DNA of 64,000 nt, from assembly GCF_900102875.1 (NCBI RefSeq), contig NZ_FNGH01000012.1:62001-126000 (forward strand), written 5' to 3'. Below are positions 1 through 8,399 of the stretch, piece after piece (positions within the stretch are counted from its first letter, which is position 1; every line of letters begins with the position of its first letter). The translations under genes and the position numbers were made by a program. The DNA comes from Franzmannia pantelleriensis (GTDB lineage: Bacteria; Pseudomonadota; Gammaproteobacteria; Pseudomonadales; Halomonadaceae). Below the pieces are notes generated by a model. The model was not told the origin of the DNA and did no database searches. It was given only the letters and a program-made list of their open reading frames with translations.

Positions 1-992
<992 letters not shown>

Positions 993-1079
993 CTAGGCGC
1001 CAGCACTTCATCGAGCAAATCGATAGTTTTTCTAGTTAGAATAAAATGTATCTATTCCATGTCTTATCGGGGAGCGCCC

Positions 1080-1979
1080 ATGGCCCACGCCGATCTCAAC
1101 CTGGTGCGCACCTTCGTGCTGCTCTACGAGACCCGCAGCGTGACCCTCACCGCCCAGCGGCTGTTCGTCACCCAGCCGTCCGTCAGCTACGCCCTGAGCC
1201 GGCTGCGCGAACAGTTCGACGACCGCCTGTTCGTGCGCGGCCGCAATGGCATGGAGCCCACTGTGACCGCCCGCCAGCTCTACCCTGCCCTACGCGACGG
1301 CCTGCAGCAGCTCGAGGCGACCCTGGCCAGCGGGCGCGACTTCAACCCGGCCAGCTGCACGCGGCGTTTTCGCCTGGCGCTCACCGACCTGGGGGAGATG
1401 TCGCTGCTGCCCAGGATCCTGCCGCGGCTACACGCAGAGGCACCCGGTATTGAGCTCGAGGTGGTGGCGCTGGAGATCGACCGCGCCAGCGACTGGCTGG
1501 CCAGCGGCAAGGTCAATGCGGTGATCTGCAGCCGCCCGCTGAACGCCGCCGACGTCGACCGACGCGCACTCTTCGAGGATCGCTACGTGTGCCTCAGCGA
1601 TCCACAGGCGCTGGGTGGCGAGCCCCTCGACCTGGCACGCTTCAGCGCCGGACGGCATGTGGTCGTGGCTTCGGCCTCCGGTCATGACCTGGCCGACGAG
1701 GTGATGCGGCGCGACGGCATCGAGCGCAAGGTCAGCCTGGAGATTCCGCACTTCTCGGTGCTACCGCAGATCCTCCAGGGCAGCGACCTGCTGGCGATCC
1801 TGCCGGCACAGATCGCCAGCGACTTCGCCGCACGCTCATCGCTAGTGGTCAGCGAACTCCCCTTCCCGGTACCTCCCTTCGAGGTAGCGCTCTACTACCA
1901 GACCGGTGCCGAGCGCGCCCCCGCCCAGCGCTGGTTCTACGAGGGCATCGTCGCGGCGATTGGCGATCAGCACGCGTGA
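1080..1979 (+). CDS. LysR-family transcriptional regulator, probably of mdlC
   Basis: DNA-binding activator or repressor of 299 residues. The N-terminal winged helix-turn-helix is clear: DLNLVRTFVLLYETRSVTLT, then QRLFVTQPSVSYALSRLREQ. A periplasmic-binding-like effector domain of about 200 residues follows. I chose the ATG after GGGGAG over an in-frame ATG seven codons upstream, because spacing and the usual MAHADLNL-like start fit better. It is divergent from the benzoylformate decarboxylase gene with about 125 bases between, so a shared operator there is likely. The effector is not known; an aromatic keto acid would fit. Confidence 0.85.
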   Translation: MAHADLNLVRTFVLLYETRSVTLTAQRLFVTQPSVSYALSRLREQFDDRLFVRGRNGMEPTVTARQLYPALRDGLQQLEATLASGRDFNPASCTRRFRLALTDLGEMSLLPRILPRLHAEAPGIELEVVALEIDRASDWLASGKVNAVICSRPLNAADVDRRALFEDRYVCLSDPQALGGEPLDLARFSAGRHVVVASASGHDLADEVMRRDGIERKVSLEIPHFSVLPQILQGSDLLAILPAQIASDFAARSSLVVSELPFPVPPFEVALYYQTGAERAPAQRWFYEGIVAAIGDQHA

Positions 1980-2103
1980 GGCCTGGAGCCGCCTTCCAAA
2001 TTCGGTTTTATCGAATGTGGTCGGCGGTTTTTTGCGCTTTTTATCGCAAAAAATTCACCTAACATGGCCTTCATCGTTCCTCCCTACTGACCAGGAGAAC
2101 CCC

Positions 2104-2700
2104 ATGACCACGCGTACCCTTGTGCTTACCTCATCCATTCTCGGCGGCCACTCACAGGCGCTGGCCGAACACTTTTCCACCCTGGCGGAGGCCCGCGATG
2201 GCCTGGCGGTGACCCACCGCGACCTGATCGCCGAGGAATTGCCCCATCTGGGCCTGGCCGAGCTGGGCAGCTGGCAGGTAGCCCCCGAGGAGCGCTCCGC
2301 CGAGCAGCGCGAACTGGCGGCCCGCTCCGACGAGCAGATCGCAGAGCTGCGCGAGCATGACGTACTGGTACTGGCGGTGCCCATGTACAACCTTGGCATT
2401 CCGTCGCAGCTCAAGGCCTGGTTCGATCGCATCCTGCGCGCAGGAGAGACCTTCCGCTATACCGAGCAGGGGCCCCAGGGCCTGGTGGAAGGCAAGCGGG
2501 CAGTGCTGCTGCTGGCCCGCGGCGGGCAGTACGCCGGCACCCCGCTGGATAGCCAACTGCCACACCTCAAGACGATGCTCGGCCTGATCGGCATCACCGA
2601 GGTGGAGACCATCTTCGCCGAGGGCCTCAGCACGAGACAGCAAGAATCGGCCCTCGAAGAGGCCAAGCACGCTATTGAAGGCTTGGTGGAGCGCCTGTAA
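2104..2700 (+). CDS. azoR: FMN-dependent NADH-azoreductase
   Basis: Flavodoxin-like quinone/azo reductase that uses NADH and FMN, cytoplasmic, usually seen as a quinone detoxification enzyme. The protein is 198 residues, close to the E. coli AzoR length of about 200. SSILGGHSQALAEHF near residue 10 is the FMN phosphate loop, PMYNLGIPSQLKAWFDRI near 97-114 is the signature of the family, and GQYAG near 141 is the second flavin-binding stretch. The ATG after CAGGAG was chosen; a longer in-frame extension runs back into the LysR gene and has no ribosome binding site. It is followed by a hairpin terminator and is likely monocistronic. Confidence 0.9.
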   Translation: MTTRTLVLTSSILGGHSQALAEHFSTLAEARDGLAVTHRDLIAEELPHLGLAELGSWQVAPEERSAEQRELAARSDEQIAELREHDVLVLAVPMYNLGIPSQLKAWFDRILRAGETFRYTEQGPQGLVEGKRAVLLLARGGQYAGTPLDSQLPHLKTMLGLIGITEVETIFAEGLSTRQQESALEEAKHAIEGLVERL

Positions 2701-2731
2701 ACCCACAAGACGGGCAAGCACACTAGGTTAT

Positions 2732-2765
2732 GGAGGCCGAAGAGCTGACGCTCTCGGCCGCCTTT
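2732..2765 (+). terminator. Probable terminator between azoR and the cupin gene
   Basis: An imperfect inverted repeat pairs GGAGGCCGAAGAGC with GCTCTCGGCCGCC across a short TGAC loop and is followed by TTT. It lies between two convergent genes, so it could serve azoR and perhaps both. Confidence 0.6.
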
Positions 2766-2782
2766 ATCGCAGTCCAAAGCGG

Positions 2783-3070
2783 CTATTTCAGCTCGACTTC
2801 GACAAAGGAGAAGGGGGTCTCGCTGTTATTGATCACATTATGTTCGGTGCCCTCTAGCCGGTTGTAGCACACACCGGCCTGAAGCGTGACTTCACGATGC
2901 CCGTCGGACGTTTCCAGCAGCATCACGCCATCATGGATCGGCACAATCACATAGTCGTGAGCGTGCCGGTGCCACCCCGTTTCCGCGCCTGGTGGAAAGT
3001 CCCAACGGGTAACGATGACCTGGTCGTTATTGATCTGCTCCTGGCTGCTTGCCTGTGGTCTAGTCATCAT
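2783..3070 (-). CDS. Small cupin-domain protein
   Basis: Single-domain cupin of 95 residues, of unknown substrate. The metal-binding cupin motif 1 is visible as GWHRHAHDYVIVPIHDG (H, H and a later acidic position), and motif 2 as GVCYNRLEGTEHNVIN with its histidine. The start is the first of two tandem ATG codons that follow AAGGAA. The frame stays open for 64 more codons upstream, but that extension lacks cupin sequence and a ribosome site. It is the downstream neighbour of the diaminopropionate ammonia-lyase gene on the same strand, with about 240 bases between, so a metabolic link is possible but unproven. Confidence 0.75.
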   Translation of the reverse strand: MMTRPQASSQEQINNDQVIVTRWDFPPGAETGWHRHAHDYVIVPIHDGVMLLETSDGHREVTLQAGVCYNRLEGTEHNVINNSETPFSFVEVELK

Positions 3071-3311
3071 ATTTCCTTGCATCTGTTCAACCGCATGGAC
3101 GAGGAAGGCACCACTGGCAATCTCCTCTTCGAGGGTTTGACGCAAGGGTGTCTCGTTATGAGCATCAGAGTATGAGCTCCTGGCCCGCGCTAGCGTGCCG
3201 CTTAAGCTTTCGGGCCAACTCGCGCCCCCCTGCTCATCAAGCGACGTCACAGTGTCCAACATCGGCTCACCCAGACCTCGCAGTCATGCATGCATCCATG
3301 CCTGGCGCCCC

Positions 3312-4535
3312 CTATTGAGCGTTGCGCTTCAACCAGTTCGCCTGGCGTGCCATTACCGAGGCCCCACTCTCGCCTACCAGCTCGCGGTATACCTCTGGTG
3401 CAGTGTCCCCTTCCGTATTGATCAACAGGACACGCGATTCAGCGTTCAGCGCGACCTGCATGGGGTCGCGGGCTAACCGAACAAGTCCTGCCAGCCCTGC
3501 TGCCCCGGACTCGCCCGCGACGACCGGCACATCCTCCTCGCTGCTGTCTGCCAGCGAACGCATGGCAGCAACGGCTTCGTCATCTGGAATCGTCATGAAA
3601 AAATCCACGCACGGCTGCAGGAACTTCCAGGCCAGCCACGAAGTGTCACCGCAGGCGAGCCCTGCCATGACCGAATCCACAGAGCCGGTGGCCTTAGCGG
3701 CCTTGCCGGCCCTGGCACTCTGATACAGGCAGTCGGCCTGCTCCGGCTCGACCACAACGAAGGTCGGGCGCTGCTCACCATAGAGCTCCCAGAGATAGCT
3801 GGCGACGCCAGCCGCAAATCCACCAACCCCTCCCTGCAGAAAAACGTGGGTGCATACCGGGCCGGCGCTATGTTGCAGCGTCTCTGCTTCCATGATCTCG
3901 GCAGCGATAGTGCCATACCCCTGCATCACATCCCGTGGGATCTCCTCATAGCCCTCATAGGACGTATCGGACACCACCAGCCAGCCGTTTTTTTCTGCAA
4001 GCTCGGCGGCTGTCTCCACCGACTCATCATAATTGCCACTAATCCGAACGATCTCTGCGCCATAAGCTGCGATGGGCTCTTCTCGCTCGGTGCTGACATT
4101 GGCATGCAGCACAATCACGCAGCGGCAGCCGACGCTCTGGGCCGCCGCCGCCAAGGCGCGGCCATGGTTGCCGTCAGTTGCGCTAATCACGGTAAAGCTC
4201 GCCAATGCCGAGCGGTACTTGCCTGCCAGTAGCTCTTCGGCAGCGAAGCAGTTCTCTGGAAATTGACGAAGGATCAGACGGACTAGGGCAATCGGTGCCC
4301 CAAGGGCCTTGAAACTACCTAGCGCAGAGCGCTGGGATTCATCCTTCAAAAGGACCTCCGCCACACCCAACTTGGCCGCCAGTCCTGGCAGAGAATAGAG
4401 GGGCGTTCCATTTCTGTTCAACTGCGACCAGCCAGCAAGCGCGGCCCGACTCTCACGAGCCTTTTGGATGCTCATGATGCGTTTCAGGTCATCAGGATAC
4501 GGCTCGTATTTTACGTTGGGGTTCGCAATCAGCAT
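3312..4535 (-). CDS. dpaL: Diaminopropionate ammonia-lyase (PLP enzyme)
   Basis: Fold-type II PLP enzyme that converts 2,3-diaminopropionate to pyruvate and ammonia. It is 407 residues, the usual length for the YgeX/DpaL family. KDESQRSALGSFKALGAP contains the Schiff-base lysine at about residue 76, and GGVGGFAAGV is the glycine loop that holds the PLP phosphate. SATDGNHGRALAAAA is the asparagine loop of this fold. The ATG after ACGGAG was chosen over one ten codons upstream. An Lrp/AsnC regulator is divergent at about 180 bases, a common arrangement for amino acid catabolic genes. A threonine or serine deaminase is the main alternative, but the conserved KDES-Q-R-LGSFKALG stretch favours DpaL. 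Confidence 0.85.
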   Translation of the reverse strand: MLIANPNVKYEPYPDDLKRIMSIQKARESRAALAGWSQLNRNGTPLYSLPGLAAKLGVAEVLLKDESQRSALGSFKALGAPIALVRLILRQFPENCFAAEELLAGKYRSALASFTVISATDGNHGRALAAAAQSVGCRCVIVLHANVSTEREEPIAAYGAEIVRISGNYDESVETAAELAEKNGWLVVSDTSYEGYEEIPRDVMQGYGTIAAEIMEAETLQHSAGPVCTHVFLQGGVGGFAAGVASYLWELYGEQRPTFVVVEPEQADCLYQSARAGKAAKATGSVDSVMAGLACGDTSWLAWKFLQPCVDFFMTIPDDEAVAAMRSLADSSEEDVPVVAGESGAAGLAGLVRLARDPMQVALNAESRVLLINTEGDTAPEVYRELVGESGASVMARQANWLKRNAQ

Positions 4536-4714
4536 CAGTCGCTCCGTCAGAGGGCAAAAAGGCACAGCAAATCAGCACATACGTTCATGGGTTGCTGGCG
4601 GCATGGGTAAATATTACGCCCCCTTCTGCGCATAATTTCCTGTATATTCGACAATCTGATGCAATTTCATTTCGCTTTCATGCCAATCTACAACGCTTTA
4701 TTCAGGCCCCCACT

Positions 4715-5188
4715 ATGCGTCTCGACCAATTCGATCTCGCCTTGCTGGAAGCCGTCCAGCAAGACGCCACCATCTCCCAGCAGGACCTTGGCGCTCGGGT
4801 GAACCTGTCGTCCGCGGCAGTGAACCGCCGCCTGAAGAAGATGAATATGCATGGCGTCATCCGCAAGACAGTGGCGCTGGTGGACCCTGCGCACTTGGGC
4901 TATGCACTGACGGTCATCACCGAGGTGGAGGTGGAGAGCGAACGCCTGGACCTGTTGGATGCCATGAAGCGTAGCTTCCTCGCCTGCCCCCAGGTACAAC
5001 AGTGCTACTACGTAGCCGGCGCGTGCGACTTCGTACTGGTCATGTTGGTCAGGAACATGGAGGAGTACACACAGCTGACACGTGAGTTGTTCTTCGAGAG
5101 CAACAACGTCAAGGGCTTCAAGACACTGGTGTCGATGAGCAACGTAAAGGTCGGGACGGCTGTACCAGTCGGATCAGAAGGCCACTAG
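4715..5188 (+). CDS. Lrp/AsnC-family transcriptional regulator
   Basis: Feast/famine-type regulator of 157 residues. The N-terminal helix-turn-helix reads LDQFDLALLEAVQQDATISQQDLGARVNLS with SSAAVNRRLKKM as recognition helix. The C-terminal RAM effector domain follows (about residues 70-150). The start MRLDQFD was chosen because homologues begin there; the longer frame upstream is unlikely. It is divergent from the diaminopropionate ammonia-lyase gene and probably controls it in response to an amino acid, which is inferred from position only. Confidence 0.85.
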   Translation: MRLDQFDLALLEAVQQDATISQQDLGARVNLSSAAVNRRLKKMNMHGVIRKTVALVDPAHLGYALTVITEVEVESERLDLLDAMKRSFLACPQVQQCYYVAGACDFVLVMLVRNMEEYTQLTRELFFESNNVKGFKTLVSMSNVKVGTAVPVGSEGH

Positions 5189-5378
5189 GTGGGTGCTATA
5201 GATGGCCGCTTCGGGTCGGTGTCCGGCTATCTATATCCGCACAGACTAGACGTCTCATTTCGGCCAGAGCATGCTTTCAATGACGTTGAATCCAGCCTCG
5301 AAAGACAAAATGAGAGCCGGCTTACAAAGTGTCTCCGCCTGACTAAATTAAGCGAATGCCACATAATGAGGAAATGCC

Positions 5379-5768
5379 ATGCACAGCGACGAGTTATCTG
5401 CCATTTATCGCGATTATATCGCATGCCTGAACCAACAGGACTGGGGCAACCTGGGGCGTTATGTCAGCCATGACGTCAGCCACAATGGCAACGTCATAGG
5501 GCTGAGTGGCTATCGCGCCATGCTGGAGGGCGATTTTGAAGCAATTCCGGATCTCTACTTTAACGTTGCCCTTCTGATCTCACAGCCCCCGCATATCGCC
5601 AGCCGCCTGCAGTTCAACTGCACTCCCGTTGGCATCCTGTTCGGGCTACCGGTCAACGGCAAACCCGTGAAATTCGACGAGAATGTCTTCTATGAATTTA
5701 ATGGTGATGGGAAGATTCAGACCGTCTGGTCGATTATCGACAAGAGTGCAATCGCCGAGCAGATATGA
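5379..5768 (+). CDS. SnoaL-like / ester cyclase family protein
   Basis: Protein of 129 residues with the NTF2-like fold pattern of SnoaL polyketide-cyclase relatives: an N-terminal helix pair (IYRDYIACLNQQDW), then YVSHDVSHNG and GYRAMLEGDFEAIPDLYFNV. Such proteins in ordinary bacteria usually have no known substrate. A good ribosome site, GAGGAAA, precedes the ATG. It sits alone between the Lrp gene and the cassette array, in the opposite direction to the cassette genes. Confidence 0.65.
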   Translation: MHSDELSAIYRDYIACLNQQDWGNLGRYVSHDVSHNGNVIGLSGYRAMLEGDFEAIPDLYFNVALLISQPPHIASRLQFNCTPVGILFGLPVNGKPVKFDENVFYEFNGDGKIQTVWSIIDKSAIAEQI

Positions 5769-5806
5769 CGATTCGTGGACACAGTGGAATGCTGGGTGAT
5801 TTTAAA

Positions 5807-5882
5807 GCCTAACGTCTCCTTACGGCCAGAAACGGACGTTCAGGTGATTCTGATATAACGCCTGCTTTAGGGCGGACTTATA
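5807..5882. repeat. Two adjacent inverted repeats, possible recombination-site remnants
   Basis: The first repeat runs 5807-5844 and pairs GCCTAACGTCTCC with GGACGTTCAGG. The second runs 5854-5882 and pairs TATAACGCC with GGGCGGACTTATA. GCCTAAC (5807-5813) and ATATAAC (5853-5859) look like attC outer core sites, but no complete attC with both outer boxes and an inner stem can be built here. They lie downstream of the last leftward cassette gene, where an attC would be expected. A terminator or MITE-like repeat is also possible. Confidence 0.35.
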
Positions 5883-5949
5883 GCCATGCAGCGGCGGAAA
5901 GAAGCTCCCAGTCCCCGAAGGGGCGATAACAGCTGACTATTAAGTAGCC

Positions 5950-6216
5950 TCACTTTGTTTTCTTCCATGGCCTCGACGTAGTTACGCCTCGTAACCCGCT
6001 CATAACACTTCCGCTATCATAAAGAGTAGGGCGCGGCCCCCTTTTTTTCTTTTTCTTGGGCTTATTTCCGGAGCCTAACCCCAATTTCTCTTTAAGAAGG
6101 CGTCTTGCATTTGACGCCGTGAAGGCAACAAGACTATCGACTTTTTCACCCGATTCATCAAAGGCTGTGGCCTCATAAACAGCGCCCTTTTTCTTAACAA
6201 CTATATCCAAATTCAT
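5950..6216 (-). CDS. Hypothetical lysine-rich small protein, cassette gene
   Basis: Predicted 88-residue protein, not recognised. The N-terminal half has a compact alternating pattern (MNLDIVVKKKGAVYEATAFDESGEKVDSLVAFTASNARRLLKEKLGL is cut here into MNLDIVVKKKGAVYEATAF and SNARRLLKEKLGLG), and the C-terminal half is basic with KPKKKKKRGPRP. The ATG lies 7 bases after the outer box of an attC site and follows GAGGCC, as is typical for a cassette gene. Base composition is lower in GC than the flanks. The basic tail suggests nucleic acid or phage-protein binding, but this is only a guess. Confidence 0.55.
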   Translation of the reverse strand: MNLDIVVKKKGAVYEATAFDESGEKVDSLVAFTASNARRLLKEKLGLGSGNKPKKKKKRGPRPTLYDSGSVMSGLRGVTTSRPWKKTK

Positions 6217-6223
6217 ATCGGCC

Positions 6224-6290
6224 TCTTAACGCTAAGCTTTGCGGCACAAACGACTCTTTGTATTGTTTCCGCAAGAGCGCCTTGTTATGT
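6224..6290 (-). repeat. attC recombination site of a gene cassette
   Basis: Read on the minus strand, this 67-base site starts with the outer box ACATAAC and a five-base spacer. Then come the inner box GCTCTTGCGG, a central region, the inner partner CCGCAAAGC, and the closing box GTTAAGA. The inner boxes pair almost perfectly and the outer boxes keep the invariant AAC/GTT. It separates the DUF4238 cassette from the small lysine-rich cassette. Confidence 0.75.
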
Positions 6291-6403
6291 GTAACTTGTT
6301 CAGCTAGAATCTTGGATTACATTCAGCATGTAGCTATCTGATTGAAATGTAATGCCCCATAAGATGCGGAATTTTTTGTGTCCGTAATATCGGACCAGCC
6401 ATT

Positions 6404-7411
6404 TTAATCCGTCTTAATAGCATTGAGATTTATACCGATGTACTTCTTGTATGGCTTAAGCGATTCTTCACTATTCCCAATGATATGAACATTTGCTCGT
6501 TTAGCTATTTTGATATTCATTTCTTCCACGACATCAACTGATACTCTAACTTTTCCGCGTGGAAAGCGATTTGACTTATTGACCATGAAAGCAACGCTTG
6601 GTGATATCGGATAGTACACATCACACTCATGGTCTAATGGTGGCTTAATCTCGTCAGTCAATGCTTGATGAACATTCACAATCGGCTGGTCAGAAGTAAT
6701 GAACGGAATATCTGTATCGTTGATTAGCAAGCAATGATTATCATCATGTCGATCTAGAAACATCGAACGCCCCATGCTCATACCGAACATGTAACTGATG
6801 AACCACCAGCATTCTTTCATCATTTTGGCTAGGTGCTTTTCTTCGTCGGTGGTTGCTTTATTCGATACGCCAGTTAAGACGGTATCTCTAAACGTCTTAG
6901 TTCTAGTGATTTGCTGAGCAAAAAACTGCATGAAGTAGCACATATTTTGACTGTCATCTAACACAGACAAGTCATGATCCGCCAGTCCAGCAAGAACGAT
7001 TTGCACTTCTTTTTCATGCGAAGAATGAAGCCTTTCAATGCCGTTGCTTTTCCATGCTTCTAGCATTTTATCTGCTGTGTCGTCTTTTACTTTGCTTTTT
7101 CGATACATAGCCTCAAGCTGCTGCATCAAAATAAAGTCACTTAGATACGACATGTGCTGTTCATGAAGCTCTTTCGGGCTTTTCTTCGAGAAGTTTTTAA
7201 TCGCATCTATGTGTTCAGGCGTGAGGTATTGAACGCGATAGAAATCACGCTCGACAGCAACGTTTTTAACGCTATCGAATGCGGTTTTCTTGTTTTTCTT
7301 GGTTGTGTAGAAAACCTGCTTGTTATCAGGTGACCACCGTTTCATGTAGTTAGCCCAAACGTGATGATTATTCTTAGTAGCTTCTAAGCTTTTCTTGGTG
7401 ATTTCTACCAT
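6404..7411 (-). CDS. DUF4238 family protein, cassette gene
   Basis: Protein of 335 residues of the DUF4238 family; the biochemical role is not known. Family marks are NHHVWANYMKRW at residues 15-26, FITSDQPIVN at 237-246 and YYPISP at 266-271. No signal peptide or membrane segment is seen. The start ATG follows GGAGGG. The gene is AT-rich compared with the pca genes, reads leftward like the other cassette genes, and its stop is 114 bases from an attC site. DUF4238 genes occur often in accessory DNA, so a defence or stress role is possible but is inference only. Confidence 0.75.
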   Translation of the reverse strand: MVEITKKSLEATKNNHHVWANYMKRWSPDNKQVFYTTKKNKKTAFDSVKNVAVERDFYRVQYLTPEHIDAIKNFSKKSPKELHEQHMSYLSDFILMQQLEAMYRKSKVKDDTADKMLEAWKSNGIERLHSSHEKEVQIVLAGLADHDLSVLDDSQNMCYFMQFFAQQITRTKTFRDTVLTGVSNKATTDEEKHLAKMMKECWWFISYMFGMSMGRSMFLDRHDDNHCLLINDTDIPFITSDQPIVNVHQALTDEIKPPLDHECDVYYPISPSVAFMVNKSNRFPRGKVRVSVDVVEEMNIKIAKRANVHIIGNSEESLKPYKKYIGINLNAIKTD

Positions 7412-7452
7412 ACGCCCTCCGTTGCACTAGTGTATTCGATTAGCAGCGTTAT

Positions 7453-7635
7453 TTATGCAGAGCACAGGCGAAAATTCAAAACTTGAAACTGAAGTTGAAT
7501 TGAAGGAGTAGGGCACATTCTGATTTTCCAGACTAGACAAAAACTCAAAGTAAATACGCTTGCCAACAGAAACGATATTGTAGATTGAACGAAAACCTCG
7601 ATTGCTTTGCCAGTTACACATAACGCCAACAGCAC
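7453..7635 (-). CDS. Possible small membrane protein inside the cassette array
   Basis: Open frame of 60 residues with a GTG start that lies inside an attC site, which is a common arrangement for small cassette genes. Residues 15-38 are hydrophobic (VFVQSTISFLLASVFTLSFC), enough for one membrane helix, and the tail is polar. There is no clear ribosome site, and an overlapping frame (7427-7666) is also open, so it may not be translated. If it is not a gene, the roughly 200 bases between the attC and the DUF4238 start are a long leader. Confidence 0.3.
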   Translation of the reverse strand: MLLALCVTGKAIEVFVQSTISFLLASVFTLSFCLVWKIRMCPTPSIQLQFQVLNFRLCSA

Positions 7636-7701
7636 GCGCGGCTGCGGAATAGAGGCGAAGCCGCAATGGAGTAGACGTCGCCGTGAATGTGATTGTTAGG
7701 A
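7618..7701 (-). repeat. attC-like recombination site, long form
   Basis: On the minus strand the site opens with TCCTAAC, whose TAA is the stop codon of the CoiA-like gene, and closes with GTTATGT; total 84 bases. The centre can fold through GCGGCT / AGCCGC. The inner boxes pair less well than in the two other sites, so this one is called with less confidence. The overlap of the gene stop with the outer box is typical of cassettes. Confidence 0.55.
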
Positions 7702-8331
7702 GTAGATACCACCAAAAAACTCCACGAACTTTTGCTTCGGATAAGCTCTGACCAAACCATTTTTGGTCTTCGGGTCATATTCAATGAGATGCCATACTAG
7801 ATCCGTACCAAAATCCATATATACGTGTTTTGTTGCAGCCTCCCATTTGGCAAGGAGCTTACTACGACCAACCCACCTAATCTTGCGAAGGGAAGGATCG
7901 TCTGTATGGGCACCACAAACACTCTGATGGAAATATATTCGGTCAAAGTCCCTTTTAGCGCCGTTTACTACCCAAATCATCTGTTGGTAGAAGCGCTCTC
8001 GGGCACTCATCTCTTCGGCAGAGATTGAATAGCTTTGAAACTCGATGACCACATTCTTCTCAACGTAGACATCTGCAATGTGTCTTTCTCCCGTTTTCTC
8101 ATCGGTAAACACACGTTCCTGACTCTTGCTCGGGAAGTAAGACTTCCACGTTCTGTGCCACTCAGATTCGTTTTCCCACCAAGGATCGCATAATTCTCGG
8201 GTTTTATGCGCCCAGTGATGGACTTTGAAGTTTCCACATTTCGCAATGACATCACTATTACAACAAGGGCACTTTCCATGCAGCCCCTTTTCCGCCTCAA
8301 CCCTATAGCCATTTACGAACGCGTACCGCAC
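7696..8331 (-). CDS. CoiA-like nuclease-family protein, cassette gene with GTG start
   Basis: Protein of 211 residues related to competence protein CoiA and other PD-(D/E)XK-like proteins. From the GTG start, CPCC at 21-24 and the HHWAHK stretch at 38-43 look like a zinc-binding head. NESEWH at 55-60, the aspartate at 87 (HIADVYV) and IEFQ at 96-99 form the expected acidic core of a D...ExQ nuclease. I chose GTG because AGGAG lies eight bases upstream and is part of the attC closing box. The open frame continues 81 codons upstream but would run through that attC. Its stop overlaps the next attC. The role is unknown; DNA uptake or phage defence are both possible. Confidence 0.7.
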   Translation of the reverse strand: MRYAFVNGYRVEAEKGLHGKCPCCNSDVIAKCGNFKVHHWAHKTRELCDPWWENESEWHRTWKSYFPSKSQERVFTDEKTGERHIADVYVEKNVVIEFQSYSISAEEMSARERFYQQMIWVVNGAKRDFDRIYFHQSVCGAHTDDPSLRKIRWVGRSKLLAKWEAATKHVYMDFGTDLVWHLIEYDPKTKNGLVRAYPKQKFVEFFGGIYS

Positions 8332-8340
8332 TCGAATCTC

Positions 8341-8399
8341 TCCTAACTGTTCAGCATTTATTCGCCGTGCGCAGCATGGCGAATAAATGCCTGTTGGAC
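8341..8399 (-). repeat. attC recombination site with a perfect 13-bp stem
   Basis: On the minus strand the 59-base site starts with GTCCAAC, a perfect RYYYAAC box, and ends with GTTAGGA. Inside, GCATTTATTCGCC pairs exactly with GGCGAATAAATGC around a short loop. An extra TGAACA on one arm gives the asymmetry (unpaired bases) expected of an attC. The closing box also supplies the AGGAG ribosome site for the CoiA-like gene. Confidence 0.8.

Noticed and set aside
7427-7666. Overlapping 79-codon frame in the cassette array
   Set aside because: It overlaps the attC more deeply and has neither a ribosome site nor a clear protein pattern; the 60-residue frame is only slightly better.
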